64,000 nt of DNA, from NCBI GenBank assembly GCA_949318235.1, contig OX439129.1:1178001-1242000 (forward strand), given 5' to 3'. Source of the DNA: Ecdyonurus torrentis. Lineage: Eukaryota > Arthropoda > Insecta > Ephemeroptera > Heptageniidae. Every line of letters begins with the position of its first letter. Within the stretch, counting starts at the first letter, position 1. Shown here piece by piece: positions 35,694-49,947 of this stretch. Both the position numbers and the translations under genes were made by a program. The notes under the pieces were generated by a model that was not told where the DNA came from, did not search any database, and worked only from the letters and a program-made list of their open reading frames with translations.

Positions 35694-38396
35694 ATGAAAC
35701 AAAGTTTCTATTTCAAGAACCAAATGTTATTGAATGATAAAAATCATACTTTTTACACGATTAAAACTACTTTTGATGATTTCTCAAAAACTAAGAATGC
35801 TACTGACTTTAAATTTGACTCAAAACATAGCTTTTTCAATTCTCTACAAAAAAATGTCTTAAACTTTTTTGCTCCGACGCATACTTTTTGGGTTATTGAC
35901 AATTTTAGTTTTCACTCATCATGTAGCCAAACCAAGTCATGAAACAAAGTATCTATTTCAAGAACCAAATGTTATTGAATGATAAAAATCATACTTTTTA
36001 CACGATTAAAACTAGTTTTGATGATTTCTCCAAAAATAAGAATGCTACAGACATCAAATTCAATTCAAAACATAGCTTTTTTAATTCTCTACAAAAAAGA
36101 TGTATTAAACTTTTTTGCTCCGACGCATACTTTTTAGGTTATTGACAATTATAGTTTTCACTTATCATGTAGCCAAACCAAGTCATGAAACAAAGTTTCT
36201 ATTTCAAGAACCAAATGTTATTGAATGATAAAAATCATACTTTTTACACGATTAAAACTAGTTTTGATGATTTCTCAAAAACTAAGAATACTACTGACTT
36301 TAAATTTGACTCAAAACATAGCATTTTCAATTCTCTACAAAAAAATGTCTTAAACTTTTTTGCTCCGACGCATACTTTTTGGGTTATTGACAATTTTAGT
36401 TTTCACTCATCATGTAGCCAAACCAAGTCATGAAACAAAGTTTCTATTTCAAGAGCCAAATGTTATTGAATGATAAAAATCATACTTTTTACACGATTAA
36501 AACTAGTTTTGATGATTTCTCAAAAACTAAGTATGCTACAGACTTCAAATTCAATTCAAAACCTAGCTTTTTCAATTCTCTACAAAAAAGATGTCTTGAA
36601 CATTTTTGCTCCGACGCATACTTTTTGGGTTATTGACAATTTTAGTTTTCACTCATTATGTAGCCAAACCAAGTCATGAAACAAAGTTTCTATTTCAAGT
36701 ACCAAATGTTATTGAATGATAAAAATCATACTTTTTACACAATTAAAAATAGTTTTGATGATTTGTCAAAAACTAAGAATGCTACTGACATAAAATTTGA
36801 CTTAAAACATAGCTTTTTCAATTCTCTACAAAAAAGATGTTTTGAACTTTTTTGCTCCGACGCATACTTTTTGGGTTATTGACAATTTTAGTTTTCACTC
36901 ATCATGTATTCAAACCAAGTCATGAAACAAAGTTTCTATTTCAAGAACCAAATGTTATTGAATGATGAAAATCATAATTTTTACACGATTAAAAATAGTT
37001 TTGATGATTTCTCAAAAACTAAGAATGCTACAGACTTCAAATTCAGTTTTAAACATAGCTTTTTCAATTCTTTACAAAAAAGATGTTTTGAACTTTTTTG
37101 CTCCGACGCATACTTTTTGGGTTATTGACAATTTTAGTTTTCACTCATCATGTAGCCAATCCAAGTCATGAAACAAAGTTTCTATTTCAAGAACCAAATG
37201 TTATTGAATGATAAAAATCATACTTTTTACACGATTAAAACTAGTTTTGATGATTTCTCAAAAACTAAGAATGCTACTGACTTAAAATTTAACTTATAAC
37301 ATAGCTTTTTTTAATTCTCTACAAAAAAGATGTATTAAACTTTTTTGCTCCGACGCATACTTTTTAGGTTATTGACAATTATAGTTTTCACTTATCATGT
37401 AGCCATACCAAGTCATGAAACAAAGTTTCTATTTCAAGAACCAAATGTTATTGAATGATAAAAATCATACTTTTTACACGATTAAAACTACTTTTGATGA
37501 TTTCTCAAAAACTAAGAATGCTACTGACTTTAAATTTGACTCAAAACATAGCTTTTTCAATTCTCTACAAAAAAATGTCTTAAACTTTTTTGCTCCGACG
37601 CATACTTTTTGGGTTATTGACAATTTTAGTTTTCACTCATCATGTAGCCAAACCAAGTCATGAAACAAAGTATCTATTTCAAGAACCAAATGTTATTGAA
37701 TGATAAAAATCATACTTTTTACACGATTAAAACTAGTTTTGATGATTTCTCCAAAAATAAGAATGCTACAGACATCAAATTCAATTCAAAACATAGCTTT
37801 TTTAATTCTCTACAAAAAAGATGTATTAAACTTTTTTGCTCCGACGCATACTTTTTAGGTTATTGACAATTATAGTTTTCACTTATCATGTAGCCAAACC
37901 AAGTCATGAAACAAAGTTTCTATTTCAAGAACCAAATGTTATTGAATGATAAAAATCATACTTTTTACACGATTAAAACTAGTTTTGATGATTTCTCAAA
38001 AACTAAGAATGCTACTGACTTTAAATTTGACTCAAAACATAGCTTTTTCAATTCTCTACAAAAAAATGTCTTAAACTTTTTTGCTCCGACGCATACTTTT
38101 TGGGTTATTGACAATTTTAGTTTTCACTCATCATGTAGCCAAACCAAGTCATGAAACAAAGTTTCTATTTCAAGAACCAAATGTTATTGAATGATAAAAA
38201 TCATACTTTTTACACGATTAAAACTAGTTTTGATGATTTCTCAAAAACTAAGTATGCTACAGACTTCAAATTCAATTCAAAACCTAGCTTTTTCAATGCT
38301 TTACAAAAAAGATGTCTTGAACTTTTTTGCTCCGACGCATACTTTTTGGGTTATTGACAATTTTAGTTTTCACTCATCATGTAGCCAAACCAAGTC
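35694..38396. repeat. 11-monomer higher-order unit, copy 1 (2703 bp)
   Basis: Order A B' A G H I E A B' A K. Both A-B' pairs start with the AAAACTACTTTTG variant. E at 37168 has seven Ts in GCTTTTTTTAATTC. The A at 36185 has GCATTTTCAATTC where copy 2 has GCTTTTTCAATTC. Confidence 0.9.
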
Positions 38397-41099
38397 ATGA
38401 AACAAAGTTTCTATTTCAAGAACCAAATGTTATTGAATGATAAAAATCATACTTTTTACACGATTAAAACTACTTTTGATGATTTCTCAAAAACTAAGAA
38501 TGCTACTGACTTTAAATTTGACTCAAAACATAGCTTTTTCAATTCTCTACAAAAAAATGTCTTAAACTTTTTTGCTCCGACGCATACTTTTTGGGTTATT
38601 GACAATTTTAGTTTTCACTCATCATGTAGCCAAACCAAGTCATGAAACAAAGTATCTATTTCAAGAACCAAATGTTATTGAATGATAAAAATCATACTTT
38701 TTACACGATTAAAACTAGTTTTGATGATTTCTCCAAAAATAAGAATGCTACAGACATCAAATTCAATTCAAAACATAGCTTTTTTAATTCTCTACAAAAA
38801 AGATGTATTAAACTTTTTTGCTCCGACGCATACTTTTTAGGTTATTGACAATTATAGTTTTCACTTATCATGTAGCCAAACCAAGTCATGAAACAAAGTT
38901 TCTATTTCAAGAACCAAATGTTATTGAATGATAAAAATCATACTTTTTACACGATTAAAACTAGTTTTGATGATTTCTCAAAAACTAAGAATACTACTGA
39001 CTTTAAATTTGACTCAAAACATAGCTTTTTCAATTCTCTACAAAAAAATGTCTTAAACTTTTTTGCTCCGACGCATACTTTTTGGGTTATTGACAATTTT
39101 AGTTTTCACTCATCATGTAGCCAAACCAAGTCATGAAACAAAGTTTCTATTTCAAGAGCCAAATGTTATTGAATGATAAAAATCATACTTTTTACACGAT
39201 TAAAACTAGTTTTGATGATTTCTCAAAAACTAAGTATGCTACAGACTTCAAATTCAATTCAAAACCTAGCTTTTTCAATTCTCTACAAAAAAGATGTCTT
39301 GAACATTTTTGCTCCGACGCATACTTTTTGGGTTATTGACAATTTTAGTTTTCACTCATTATGTAGCCAAACCAAGTCATGAAACAAAGTTTCTATTTCA
39401 AGTACCAAATGTTATTGAATGATAAAAATCATACTTTTTACACAATTAAAAATAGTTTTGATGATTTGTCAAAAACTAAGAATGCTACTGACATAAAATT
39501 TGACTTAAAACATAGCTTTTTCAATTCTCTACAAAAAAGATGTTTTGAACTTTTTTGCTCCGACGCATACTTTTTGGGTTATTGACAATTTTAGTTTTCA
39601 CTCATCATGTATTCAAACCAAGTCATGAAACAAAGTTTCTATTTCAAGAACCAAATGTTATTGAATGATGAAAATCATAATTTTTACACGATTAAAAATA
39701 GTTTTGATGATTTCTCAAAAACTAAGAATGCTACAGACTTCAAATTCAGTTTTAAACATAGCTTTTTCAATTCTTTACAAAAAAGATGTTTTGAACTTTT
39801 TTGCTCCGACGCATACTTTTTGGGTTATTGACAATTTTAGTTTTCACTCATCATGTAGCCAATCCAAGTCATGAAACAAAGTTTCTATTTCAAGAACCAA
39901 ATGTTATTGAATGATAAAAATCATACTTTTTACACGATTAAAACTAGTTTTGATGATTTCTCAAAAACTAAGAATGCTACTGACTTAAAATTTAACTTAT
40001 AACATAGCTTTTTTTAATTCTCTACAAAAAAGATGTATTAAACTTTTTTGCTCCGACGCATACTTTTTAGGTTATTGACAATTATAGTTTTCACTTATCA
40101 TGTAGCCATACCAAGTCATGAAACAAAGTTTCTATTTCAAGAACCAAATGTTATTGAATGATAAAAATCATACTTTTTACACGATTAAAACTACTTTTGA
40201 TGATTTCTCAAAAACTAAGAATGCTACTGACTTTAAATTTGACTCAAAACATAGCTTTTTCAATTCTCTACAAAAAAATGTCTTAAACTTTTTTGCTCCG
40301 ACGCATACTTTTTGGGTTATTGACAATTTTAGTTTTCACTCATCATGTAGCCAAACCAAGTCATGAAACAAAGTATCTATTTCAAGAACCAAATGTTATT
40401 GAATGATAAAAATCATACTTTTTACACGATTAAAACTAGTTTTGATGATTTCTCCAAAAATAAGAATGCTACAGACATCAAATTCAATTCAAAACATAGC
40501 TTTTTTAATTCTCTACAAAAAAGATGTATTAAACTTTTTTGCTCCGACGCATACTTTTTAGGTTATTGACAATTATAGTTTTCACTTATCATGTAGCCAA
40601 ACCAAGTCATGAAACAAAGTTTCTATTTCAAGAACCAAATGTTATTGAATGATAAAAATCATACTTTTTACACGATTAAAACTAGTTTTGATGATTTCTC
40701 AAAAACTAAGAATGCTACTGACTTTAAATTTGACTCAAAACATAGCTTTTTCAATTCTCTACAAAAAAATGTCTTAAACTTTTTTGCTCCGACGCATACT
40801 TTTTGGGTTATTGACAATTTTAGTTTTCACTCATCATGTAGCCAAACCAAGTCATGAAACAAAGTTTCTATTTCAAGAACCAAATGTTATTGAATGATAA
40901 AAATCATACTTTTTACACGATTAAAACTAGTTTTGATGATTTCTCAAAAACTAAGTATGCTACAGACTTCAAATTCAATTCAAAACCTAGCTTTTTCAAT
41001 GCTTTACAAAAAAGATGTCTTGAACTTTTTTGCTCCGACGCATACTTTTTGGGTTATTGACAATTTTAGTTTTCACTCATCATGTAGCCAAACCAAGTC
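38397..41099. repeat. 11-monomer higher-order unit, copy 2 (2703 bp)
   Basis: Same order and exact length as the copy immediately to the left. E at 39871 carries the same extra T, seen nowhere else in the window, so the extra base predates the duplication. The unit itself contains two diverged halves that both open with A B' A. Confidence 0.9.
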
Positions 41100-41345
41100 A
41101 TGAAACAAAGTTTCTATTTCAAGAACCAAATGTTATTGAATGATAAAAATCATACTTTTTACACGATTAAAACTAGTTTTGATGATTTCTCAAAAACTAA
41201 GAATGCTACTGACTTTAAATTTGACTCAAAACCTAGCTTTTTCAATTCTCTACAAAAAAGATGTCTTGAACATTTTTGCTCCGACGCATACTTTTTGGGT
41301 TATTGACAATTTTAGTTTTCACTCATTATGTAGCCAAACCAAGTC
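41100..41345 (+). repeat. Chimeric monomer M (A left half, G/C right half)
   Basis: The left half is type A through GACTTTAAATTTGACTC; from AACCTAGC on it follows the G/C type (CTTGAACATTTTTGC, CATTATG tail). A matching chimera sits at 59773, also followed by D. The exchange point lies near monomer position 130. Confidence 0.88.
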
Positions 41346-44050
41346 ATGAAACAAAGTTTCTATTTCAAGTACCAAATGTTATTGAATGATAAAAATCATA
41401 CTTTTTACACAATTAAAAATAGTTTTGATGATTTCTCCAAAAATAAGAATGCTACAGACATCAAATTCAATTCAAAACATAGCTTTTTCAATTCTTTACA
41501 AAAAAGATGTCTTGAACCTTTTTTGCTCCGACGCATACTTTTTGGGTTATTGACAATTTTAGTTTTCACTCATCATGTAGCCAATCCAAGTCATGAAACA
41601 AAGTTTCTATTTCAAGAACCAAATGTTATTGAATGATGAAAATCATAATTTTTACACGATTAAAAATAGTTTTGATGATTTCTCAAAAACTAAGAATGCT
41701 ACAGACTTCAAATTCAGTTTTAAACATAGCTTTTTCAATTCTTTACAAAAAAGATGTTTTGAACTTTTTTGCTCCGACGCATACTTTTTGGGTTATTGAC
41801 AATTTTAGTTTTCACTCATCTTGTAGCCAAACCAAGTCATGAAGCAAATTTTCTATTTCAAGAACCAAATGTTATTGAATGATAAAAATCATACTTTTTA
41901 CACGATTAAAACTAGTTTTGATGATTTCTCCAAAAAAAGGAATGCTACAGACATCAAATTCAATTCAAAACATAGCTTTTTCAATTCTTTACAAAAAAGA
42001 TGTCTTAAACTTTTTTGCTCCGACGCATACTTTTTGGGTTATTGACAATTTTAGTTTTCACTCATCATGTAGCCAAACCAAGTCATGAAACAAAGTTTCT
42101 ATTTCAAGAACCAAATGTTATTGAATGATAAAAATCATACTTTTTACACGATTAAAACTAGTTTTGATGATTTCTCAAAAACTAAGAATGCTACTGACTT
42201 AAAATTTAACTTATAACATAGCTTTTTTAATTCTCTACAAAAAAGATGTATTAAACTTTTTTGCTCCGACGCATACTTTTTAGGTTATTGACAATTATAG
42301 TTTTCACTTATCATGTAGCCAAACCAAGTCATGAAACAAAGTTTCTATTTCAAGAACCAAATGTTATTGAATGATAAAAATCATACTTTTTACACGATTA
42401 AAACTAGTTTTGATGATTTCTCAAAAACTAAGAATGCTACTGACTTTAAATTTGACTCAAAACATAGCTTTTTCGATTCTCTACAAAAAAATGTCTTAAA
42501 CTTTTTTGCTCCGACGCATACTTTTTGGGTTATTGACAATTTTAGTTTTCACTCATCATGTAGCCAAACCAAGTCATGAAACAAAGTTTCTATTTCAAGA
42601 ACCAAATGTTATTGAATGATAAAAATCATACTTTTTACACGATTAAAACTAGTTTTGATGATTTCTCAAAAACTAAGTATGCTACAGACTTTAAATTCAA
42701 TTCAAAACCTAGCTTTTTCAATTCTTTACAAAAAAGATGTCTTAAACTTTTTTGCTCCGACGCATACTTTTTGGGTTATTGACAATTTTAGTTTTCACTC
42801 ATCATGTAGCCAAACCAAGTCATGAAACAAAGTTTCTATTTCAAGAACCAAATGTTACTGAATGATAAAAATCATACTTTTTACACGATTAAAACTAGTT
42901 TTGATGATTTCTCAAAAACTAAGTATGCTACAGACTTTAAATTCAATTCAAAACCTAGCTTTTTTAATTCTCTACAAAAAAGATGTCTTAAACTTTTTTG
43001 CTCCGACGTATACTTTTTAGGTTATTGACAATTATAGTTTTCACTTATCATGTAGCCAAACCAAGTCATGAAACAAAGTTTCTATTTCAAGAACCAAATG
43101 TTATTGAATGATAAAAATCATACTTTTTACACGATTAAAACTAGTTTTGATGATTTCTCAAAAACTAAGAATACTACTGACTTTAAATTTGACTCAAAAC
43201 ATAGCTTTTTCAATTCTCTACAAAAAAATGTCTTAAACTTTTTTGCTCCGACGCATACTTTTTGGGTTATTGACAATTTTAGTTTTCACTCATCATGTAG
43301 CCAAACCAAGTCATGAAACAAAGTTTCTATTTCAAGAGCCAAATGTTATTGAATGATAAAAATCATACTTTTTACACGATTAAAACTAGTTTTGATGATT
43401 TCTCAAAAACTAAGTATGCTACAGACTTTAAATTCAATTCAAAACCTAGCTTTTTCAATTCTCTACAAAAAAGATGTCTTGAACATTTTTGCTCCGACGC
43501 ATACTTTTTGGGTTATTGACAATTTTAGTTTTCACTCATTATGTAGCCAAACCAAGTCATGAAACAAAGTTTCTATTTCAAGTACCAAATGTTATTGAAT
43601 GATAAAAATCATACTTTTTACACAATTAAAAATAGTTTTGATGATTTGTCAAAAACTAAGAATGCTACAGACTTCAAATTCAGTTTTAAACATAGCTTTT
43701 TCAATTCTTTACAAAAAAGATGTTTTGAACTTTTTTGCTCCGACGCATACTTTTTGGGTTATTGACAATTTTAGTTTTCACTCATCATGTAGCCAATCCA
43801 AGTCATGAAACAAAGTTTCTATTTCAAGAACCAAATGTTATTGAATGATAAAAATCATACTTTTTACACGATTAAAACTAGTTTTGATGATTTCTCAAAA
43901 ACTAAGAATGCTACTGACTTAAAATTTAACTTATAACATAGCTTTTTTAATTCTCTACAAAAAAGATGTATTAAACTTTTTTGCTCCGACGCATACTTTT
44001 TAGGTTATTGACAATTTTAGTTTTCACTCATCATGTAGCCAATCCAAGTC
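41346..44050. repeat. Mixed run: D I J E A' F F' A G H/I E
   Basis: Eleven monomers. J at 41839 has CTTAAAC for CTTGAAC. F' at 42822 has CCGACGTATAC, one of the few changes in the conserved core and a CpG-to-TpG step. The monomer at 43559 is H on the left (CAAGTACC, GATTTGTC) and I on the right (CTTCAAATTCAG). E at 43805 has AGGTT but a CAATTTTAG, CACTCATC and GCCAATCC ending. Confidence 0.86.
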
Positions 44051-46262
44051 ATGAAACAAAGTTTCTATTTCAAGAACCAAATGTTATTGAATGATGAAAA
44101 TCATAATTTTTACACGATTAAAAATAGTTTTGATGATTTCTCAAAAACTAAGAATGCTACAGACTTCAAATTCAGTTTTAAACATAGCTTTTTCAATTCT
44201 TTACAAAAAAGATGTTTTGAACTTTTTTGCTCCGACGCATACTTTTTGGGTTATTGACAATTTTAGTTTTCACTCATCTTGTAGCCAAACCAAGTCATGA
44301 AGCAAATTTTCTATTTCAAGAACCAAATGTTATTGAATGATAAAAATCATACTTTTTACACGATTAAAACTAGTTTTGATGAATTCTCCAAAAAAAGGAA
44401 TGCTACAGACATCAAATTCAATTCAAAACATAGCTTTTTCAATTCTTTACAAAAAAGATGTCTTGAACTTTTTTGCTCCGACGCATACTTTTTGGGTTAT
44501 TGACAATTTTAGTTTTCACTCATCATGTAGCCAAACCAAGTCATGAAACAAAGTTTCTATTTCAAGAACCAAATGTTATTGAATGATAAAAATCATACTT
44601 TTTACACGATTAAAACTAGTTTTGATGATTTCTCAAAAACTAAGAATGCTACTGACTTTAAATTTGACTCAAAACATAGCTTTTTCAATTCTCTACAAAA
44701 AAATGTCTTAAACTTTTTTGCTCCGACGCATACTTTTTGGGTTATTGACAATTTTAGTTTTTACTCATCATGTAGCCAAACCAAGTCATGAAACAAAGTT
44801 TCTATTTCAAGAGCTAAATGTTATTGAATGATAAAAATCATACTTTTTACACGATTAAAACTAGTTTTGATGATTTCTCAAAAACTAAGTATGCTACAGA
44901 CTTCAAATTCAATTCAAAACCTAGCTTTTTCAATTCTCTACAAAAAAGATGTCTTGAACATTTTTGCTCCGACGCATACTTTTTGGGTTATTGACAATTT
45001 TAGTTTTCACTCATTATGTAGCCAAACCAAGTCATGAAACAAAGTTTCTATTTCAAGTACCAAATGTTATTGAATGATAAAAATCATACTTTTTACACAA
45101 TTAAAAATAGTTTTGATGATTTGTCAAAAACTAAGAATGCTACTGACATAAAATTTGACTTAAAACATAGCTTTTTCAATTCTCTACAAAAAAGATGTTT
45201 TGAACTTTTTTGCTCCGACGCATACTTTTTGGGTTATTGACAATTTTAGTTTTCACTCATCATGTATTCAAACCAAGTCATGAAACAAAGTTTCTATTTC
45301 AAGAACCAAATGTTATTGAATGATGAAAATCATAATTTTTACACGATTAAAAATAGTTTTGATGATTTCTCAAAAACTAAGAATGCTACAGACTTCAAAT
45401 TCAGTTTTAAACATAGCTTTTTCAATTCTTTACAAAAAAGATGTTTTGAACTTTTTTGCTCCGACGCATACTTTTTGGGTCATTGACAATTTTAGTTTTC
45501 ACTCATCTTGTAGCCAAACCAAGTCATGAAGCAAATTTTCTATTTCAAGAACCAAATGTTATTGAATGATAAAAATCATACTTTTTACACGATTAAAACT
45601 AGTTTTGATGATTTCTCCAAAAAAAGGAATGCTACAGACATCAAATTCAATTCAAAACATAGCTTTTTCAATTCTTTACAAAAAAGATGTCTTGAACTTT
45701 TTTGCTCCGACGCATACTTTTTGGGTTATTGACAATTTTAGTTTTCACTCATCATGTAGCCAAACCAAGTCATGAAACAAAGTTTCTATTTCAAGAACCA
45801 AATGTTATTGAATGATAAAAATCATACTTTTTACACGATTAAAACTAGTTTTGATGATTTCTCAAAAACTAAGAATGCTACTGACTTTAAATTTGACTCA
45901 AAACATAGCTTTTTCGATTCTCTACAAAAAAATGTCTTAAACTTTTTTGCTCCGACGCATACTTTTTGGGTTATTGACAATTTTAGTTTTCACTCATTAT
46001 GTAGCCAAACCAAGTCATGAAACAAAGTTTCTATTTCAAGTACCAAATGTTATTGAATGATAAAAATCATACTTTTTACACAATTAAAAATAGTTTTGAT
46101 GATTTGTCAAAAACTAAGAATGCTACTGACATAAAATTTGACTTAAAACATAGCTTTTTCAATTCTCTACAAAAAAGATGTTTTGAACTTTTTTGCTCCG
46201 ACGCATACTTTTTAGGTTATTGACAATTTTAGTTTTCACTCATCATGTAGCCAATCCAAGTC
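44051..46262. repeat. 9-monomer unit, copy 1 (2212 bp): I J A G H I J A' H
   Basis: Private markers are J with GATGAATTC, A with AGTTTTTACTC (44543), G with CAAGAGCTAAATG (44788) and I with GGGTCATTGAC (45280). The final H at 46017 ends with AGGTT and GCCAATCC, the ending of the E monomer that precedes this block, so the junction fell inside its tail. Confidence 0.9.
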
Positions 46263-48474
46263 ATGAAACAAAGTTTCTATTTCAAGAACCAAATGTTATT
46301 GAATGATGAAAATCATAATTTTTACACGATTAAAAATAGTTTTGATGATTTCTCAAAAACTAAGAATGCTACAGACTTCAAATTCAGTTTTAAACATAGC
46401 TTTTTCAATTCTTTACAAAAAAGATGTTTTGAACTTTTTTGCTCCGACGCATACTTTTTGGGTTATTGACAATTTTAGTTTTCACTCATCTTGTAGCCAA
46501 ACCAAGTCATGAAGCAAATTTTCTATTTCAAGAACCAAATGTTATTGAATGATAAAAATCATACTTTTTACACGATTAAAACTAGTTTTGATGAATTCTC
46601 CAAAAAAAGGAATGCTACAGACATCAAATTCAATTCAAAACATAGCTTTTTCAATTCTTTACAAAAAAGATGTCTTGAACTTTTTTGCTCCGACGCATAC
46701 TTTTTGGGTTATTGACAATTTTAGTTTTCACTCATCATGTAGCCAAACCAAGTCATGAAACAAAGTTTCTATTTCAAGAACCAAATGTTATTGAATGATA
46801 AAAATCATACTTTTTACACGATTAAAACTAGTTTTGATGATTTCTCAAAAACTAAGAATGCTACTGACTTTAAATTTGACTCAAAACATAGCTTTTTCAA
46901 TTCTCTACAAAAAAATGTCTTAAACTTTTTTGCTCCGACGCATACTTTTTGGGTTATTGACAATTTTAGTTTTTACTCATCATGTAGCCAAACCAAGTCA
47001 TGAAACAAAGTTTCTATTTCAAGAGCTAAATGTTATTGAATGATAAAAATCATACTTTTTACACGATTAAAACTAGTTTTGATGATTTCTCAAAAACTAA
47101 GTATGCTACAGACTTCAAATTCAATTCAAAACCTAGCTTTTTCAATTCTCTACAAAAAAGATGTCTTGAACATTTTTGCTCCGACGCATACTTTTTGGGT
47201 TATTGACAATTTTAGTTTTCACTCATTATGTAGCCAAACCAAGTCATGAAACAAAGTTTCTATTTCAAGTACCAAATGTTATTGAATGATAAAAATCATA
47301 CTTTTTACACAATTAAAAATAGTTTTGATGATTTGTCAAAAACTAAGAATGCTACTGACATAAAATTTGACTTAAAACATAGCTTTTTCAATTCTCTACA
47401 AAAAAGATGTTTTGAACTTTTTTGCTCCGACGCATACTTTTTGGGTTATTGACAATTTTAGTTTTCACTCATCATGTATTCAAACCAAGTCATGAAACAA
47501 AGTTTCTATTTCAAGAACCAAATGTTATTGAATGATGAAAATCATAATTTTTACACGATTAAAAATAGTTTTGATGATTTCTCAAAAACTAAGAATGCTA
47601 CAGACTTCAAATTCAGTTTTAAACATAGCTTTTTCAATTCTTTACAAAAAAGATGTTTTGAACTTTTTTGCTCCGACGCATACTTTTTGGGTCATTGACA
47701 ATTTTAGTTTTCACTCATCTTGTAGCCAAACCAAGTCATGAAGCAAATTTTCTATTTCAAGAACCAAATGTTATTGAATGATAAAAATCATACTTTTTAC
47801 ACGATTAAAACTAGTTTTGATGATTTCTCCAAAAAAAGGAATGCTACAGACATCAAATTCAATTCAAAACATAGCTTTTTCAATTCTTTACAAAAAAGAT
47901 GTCTTGAACTTTTTTGCTCCGACGCATACTTTTTGGGTTATTGACAATTTTAGTTTTCACTCATCATGTAGCCAAACCAAGTCATGAAACAAAGTTTCTA
48001 TTTCAAGAACCAAATGTTATTGAATGATAAAAATCATACTTTTTACACGATTAAAACTAGTTTTGATGATTTCTCAAAAACTAAGAATGCTACTGACTTT
48101 AAATTTGACTCAAAACATAGCTTTTTCGATTCTCTACAAAAAAATGTCTTAAACTTTTTTGCTCCGACGCATACTTTTTGGGTTATTGACAATTTTAGTT
48201 TTCACTCATCATGTAGCCAAACCAAGTCATGAAACAAAGTTTCTATTTCAAGAACCAAATGTTATTGAATGATAAAAATCATACTTTTTACACGATTAAA
48301 ACTAGTTTTGATGATTTCTCAAAAACTAAGTATGCTACAGACTTTAAATTCAATTCAAAACCTAGCTTTTTCAATTCTTTACAAAAAAGATGTCTTAAAC
48401 TTTTTTGCTCCGACGCATACTTTTTGGGTTATTGACAATTTTAGTTTTCACTCATCATGTAGCCAAACCAAGTC
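46263..48474. repeat. 9-monomer unit, copy 2 (2212 bp): I J A G H I J A' F
   Basis: The first eight monomers repeat copy 1 in order with all four private markers, including GGGTCATTGAC at 47492, which I found only in these two places. The last monomer differs (F instead of H), marking the right limit of the duplication. Confidence 0.9.
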
Positions 48475-49947
48475 ATGAAACAAAGTTTCTATTTCAAGAA
48501 CCAAATGTTACTGAATGATAAAAATCATACTTTTTACACGATTAAAACTAGTTTTGATGATTTCTCAAAAACTAAGTATGCTACAGACTTTAAATTCAAT
48601 TCAAAACCTAGCTTTTTTAATTCTCTACAAAAAAGATGTCTTAAACTTTTTTGCTCCGACGCATACTTTTTAGGTTATTGACAATTATAGTTTTCACTTA
48701 TCATGTAGCCAAACCAAGTCATGAAACAAAGTTTCTATTTCAAGAACCAAATGTTATTGAATGATAAAAATCATACTTTTTACACGATTAAAACTAGTTT
48801 TGATGATTTCTCAAAAACTAAGAATACTACTGACTTTAAATTTGACTCAAAACATAGCTTTTTCAATTCTCTACAAAAAATGTCTTAAACTTTTTTGCTC
48901 CGACGCATACTTTTTGGGTTATTGACAATTTTAGTTTTCACTCATCATGTAGCCAAACCAAGTCATGAAACAAAGTTTCTATTTCAAGAGCCAAATGTTA
49001 TTGAATGATAAAAATCATACTTTTTACACGATTAAAACTAGTTTTGATGATTTCTCAAAAACTAAGAATGCTACTGACTTAAAATTTAACTTATAACATA
49101 GCTTTTTTAATTCTCTACAAAAAAGATGTATTAAACTTTTTTGCTCCGACGCATACTTTTTAGGTTATTGACAATTTTAGTTTTCACTCATCATGTAGCC
49201 AATCCAAGTCATGAAACAAAGTTTCTATTTCAAGAACCAAATGTTATTGAATGATGAAAATCATAATTTTTACACGATTAAAAATAGTTTTGATGATTTC
49301 TCAAAAACTAAGAATGCTACAGACTTCAAATTCAGTTTTAAACATAGCTTTTTCAATTCTTTACAAAAAAGATGTTTTGAACTTTTTTGCTCCGACGCAT
49401 ACTTTTTGGGTTATTGACAATTTTAGTTTTCACTCATCTTGTAGCCAAACCAAGTCATGAAGCAAATTTTCTATTTCAAGAACCAAATGTTATTGAATGA
49501 TAAAAATCATACTTTTTACACGATTAAAACTAGTTTTGATGAATTCTCCAAAAAAAGGAATGCTACAGACATCAAATTCAATTCAAAACATAGCTTTTTC
49601 AATTCTTTACAAAAAAGATGTCTTGAACTTTTTTGCTCCGACGCATACTTTTTGGGTTATTGACAATTTTAGTTTTCACTCATCATGTAGCCAAACCAAG
49701 TCATGAAACAAAGTTTCTATTTCAAGAACCAAATGTTATTGAATGATAAAAATCATACTTTTTACACGATTAAAACTAGTTTTGATGATTTCTCAAAAAC
49801 TAAGAATGCTACTGACTTTAAATTTGACTCAAAACATAGCTTTTTCAATTCTCTACAAAAAAATGTCTTAAACTTTTTTGCTCCGACGCATACTTTTTGG
49901 GTTATTGACAATTTTAGTTTTCACTCATCATGTAGCCAAACCAAGTC
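48475..49947. repeat. 6-monomer unit (1473 bp): F' A-short E-hybrid I J A
   Basis: The second monomer is A with AATACTACTGAC and only six As in CTACAAAAAATGTC, 244 bp. The third starts CAAGAGCC (G left end), has an E middle and ends CAATTTTAG and GCCAATCC. J carries GATGAATTC. The first five types repeat next at 49948. Confidence 0.89.
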
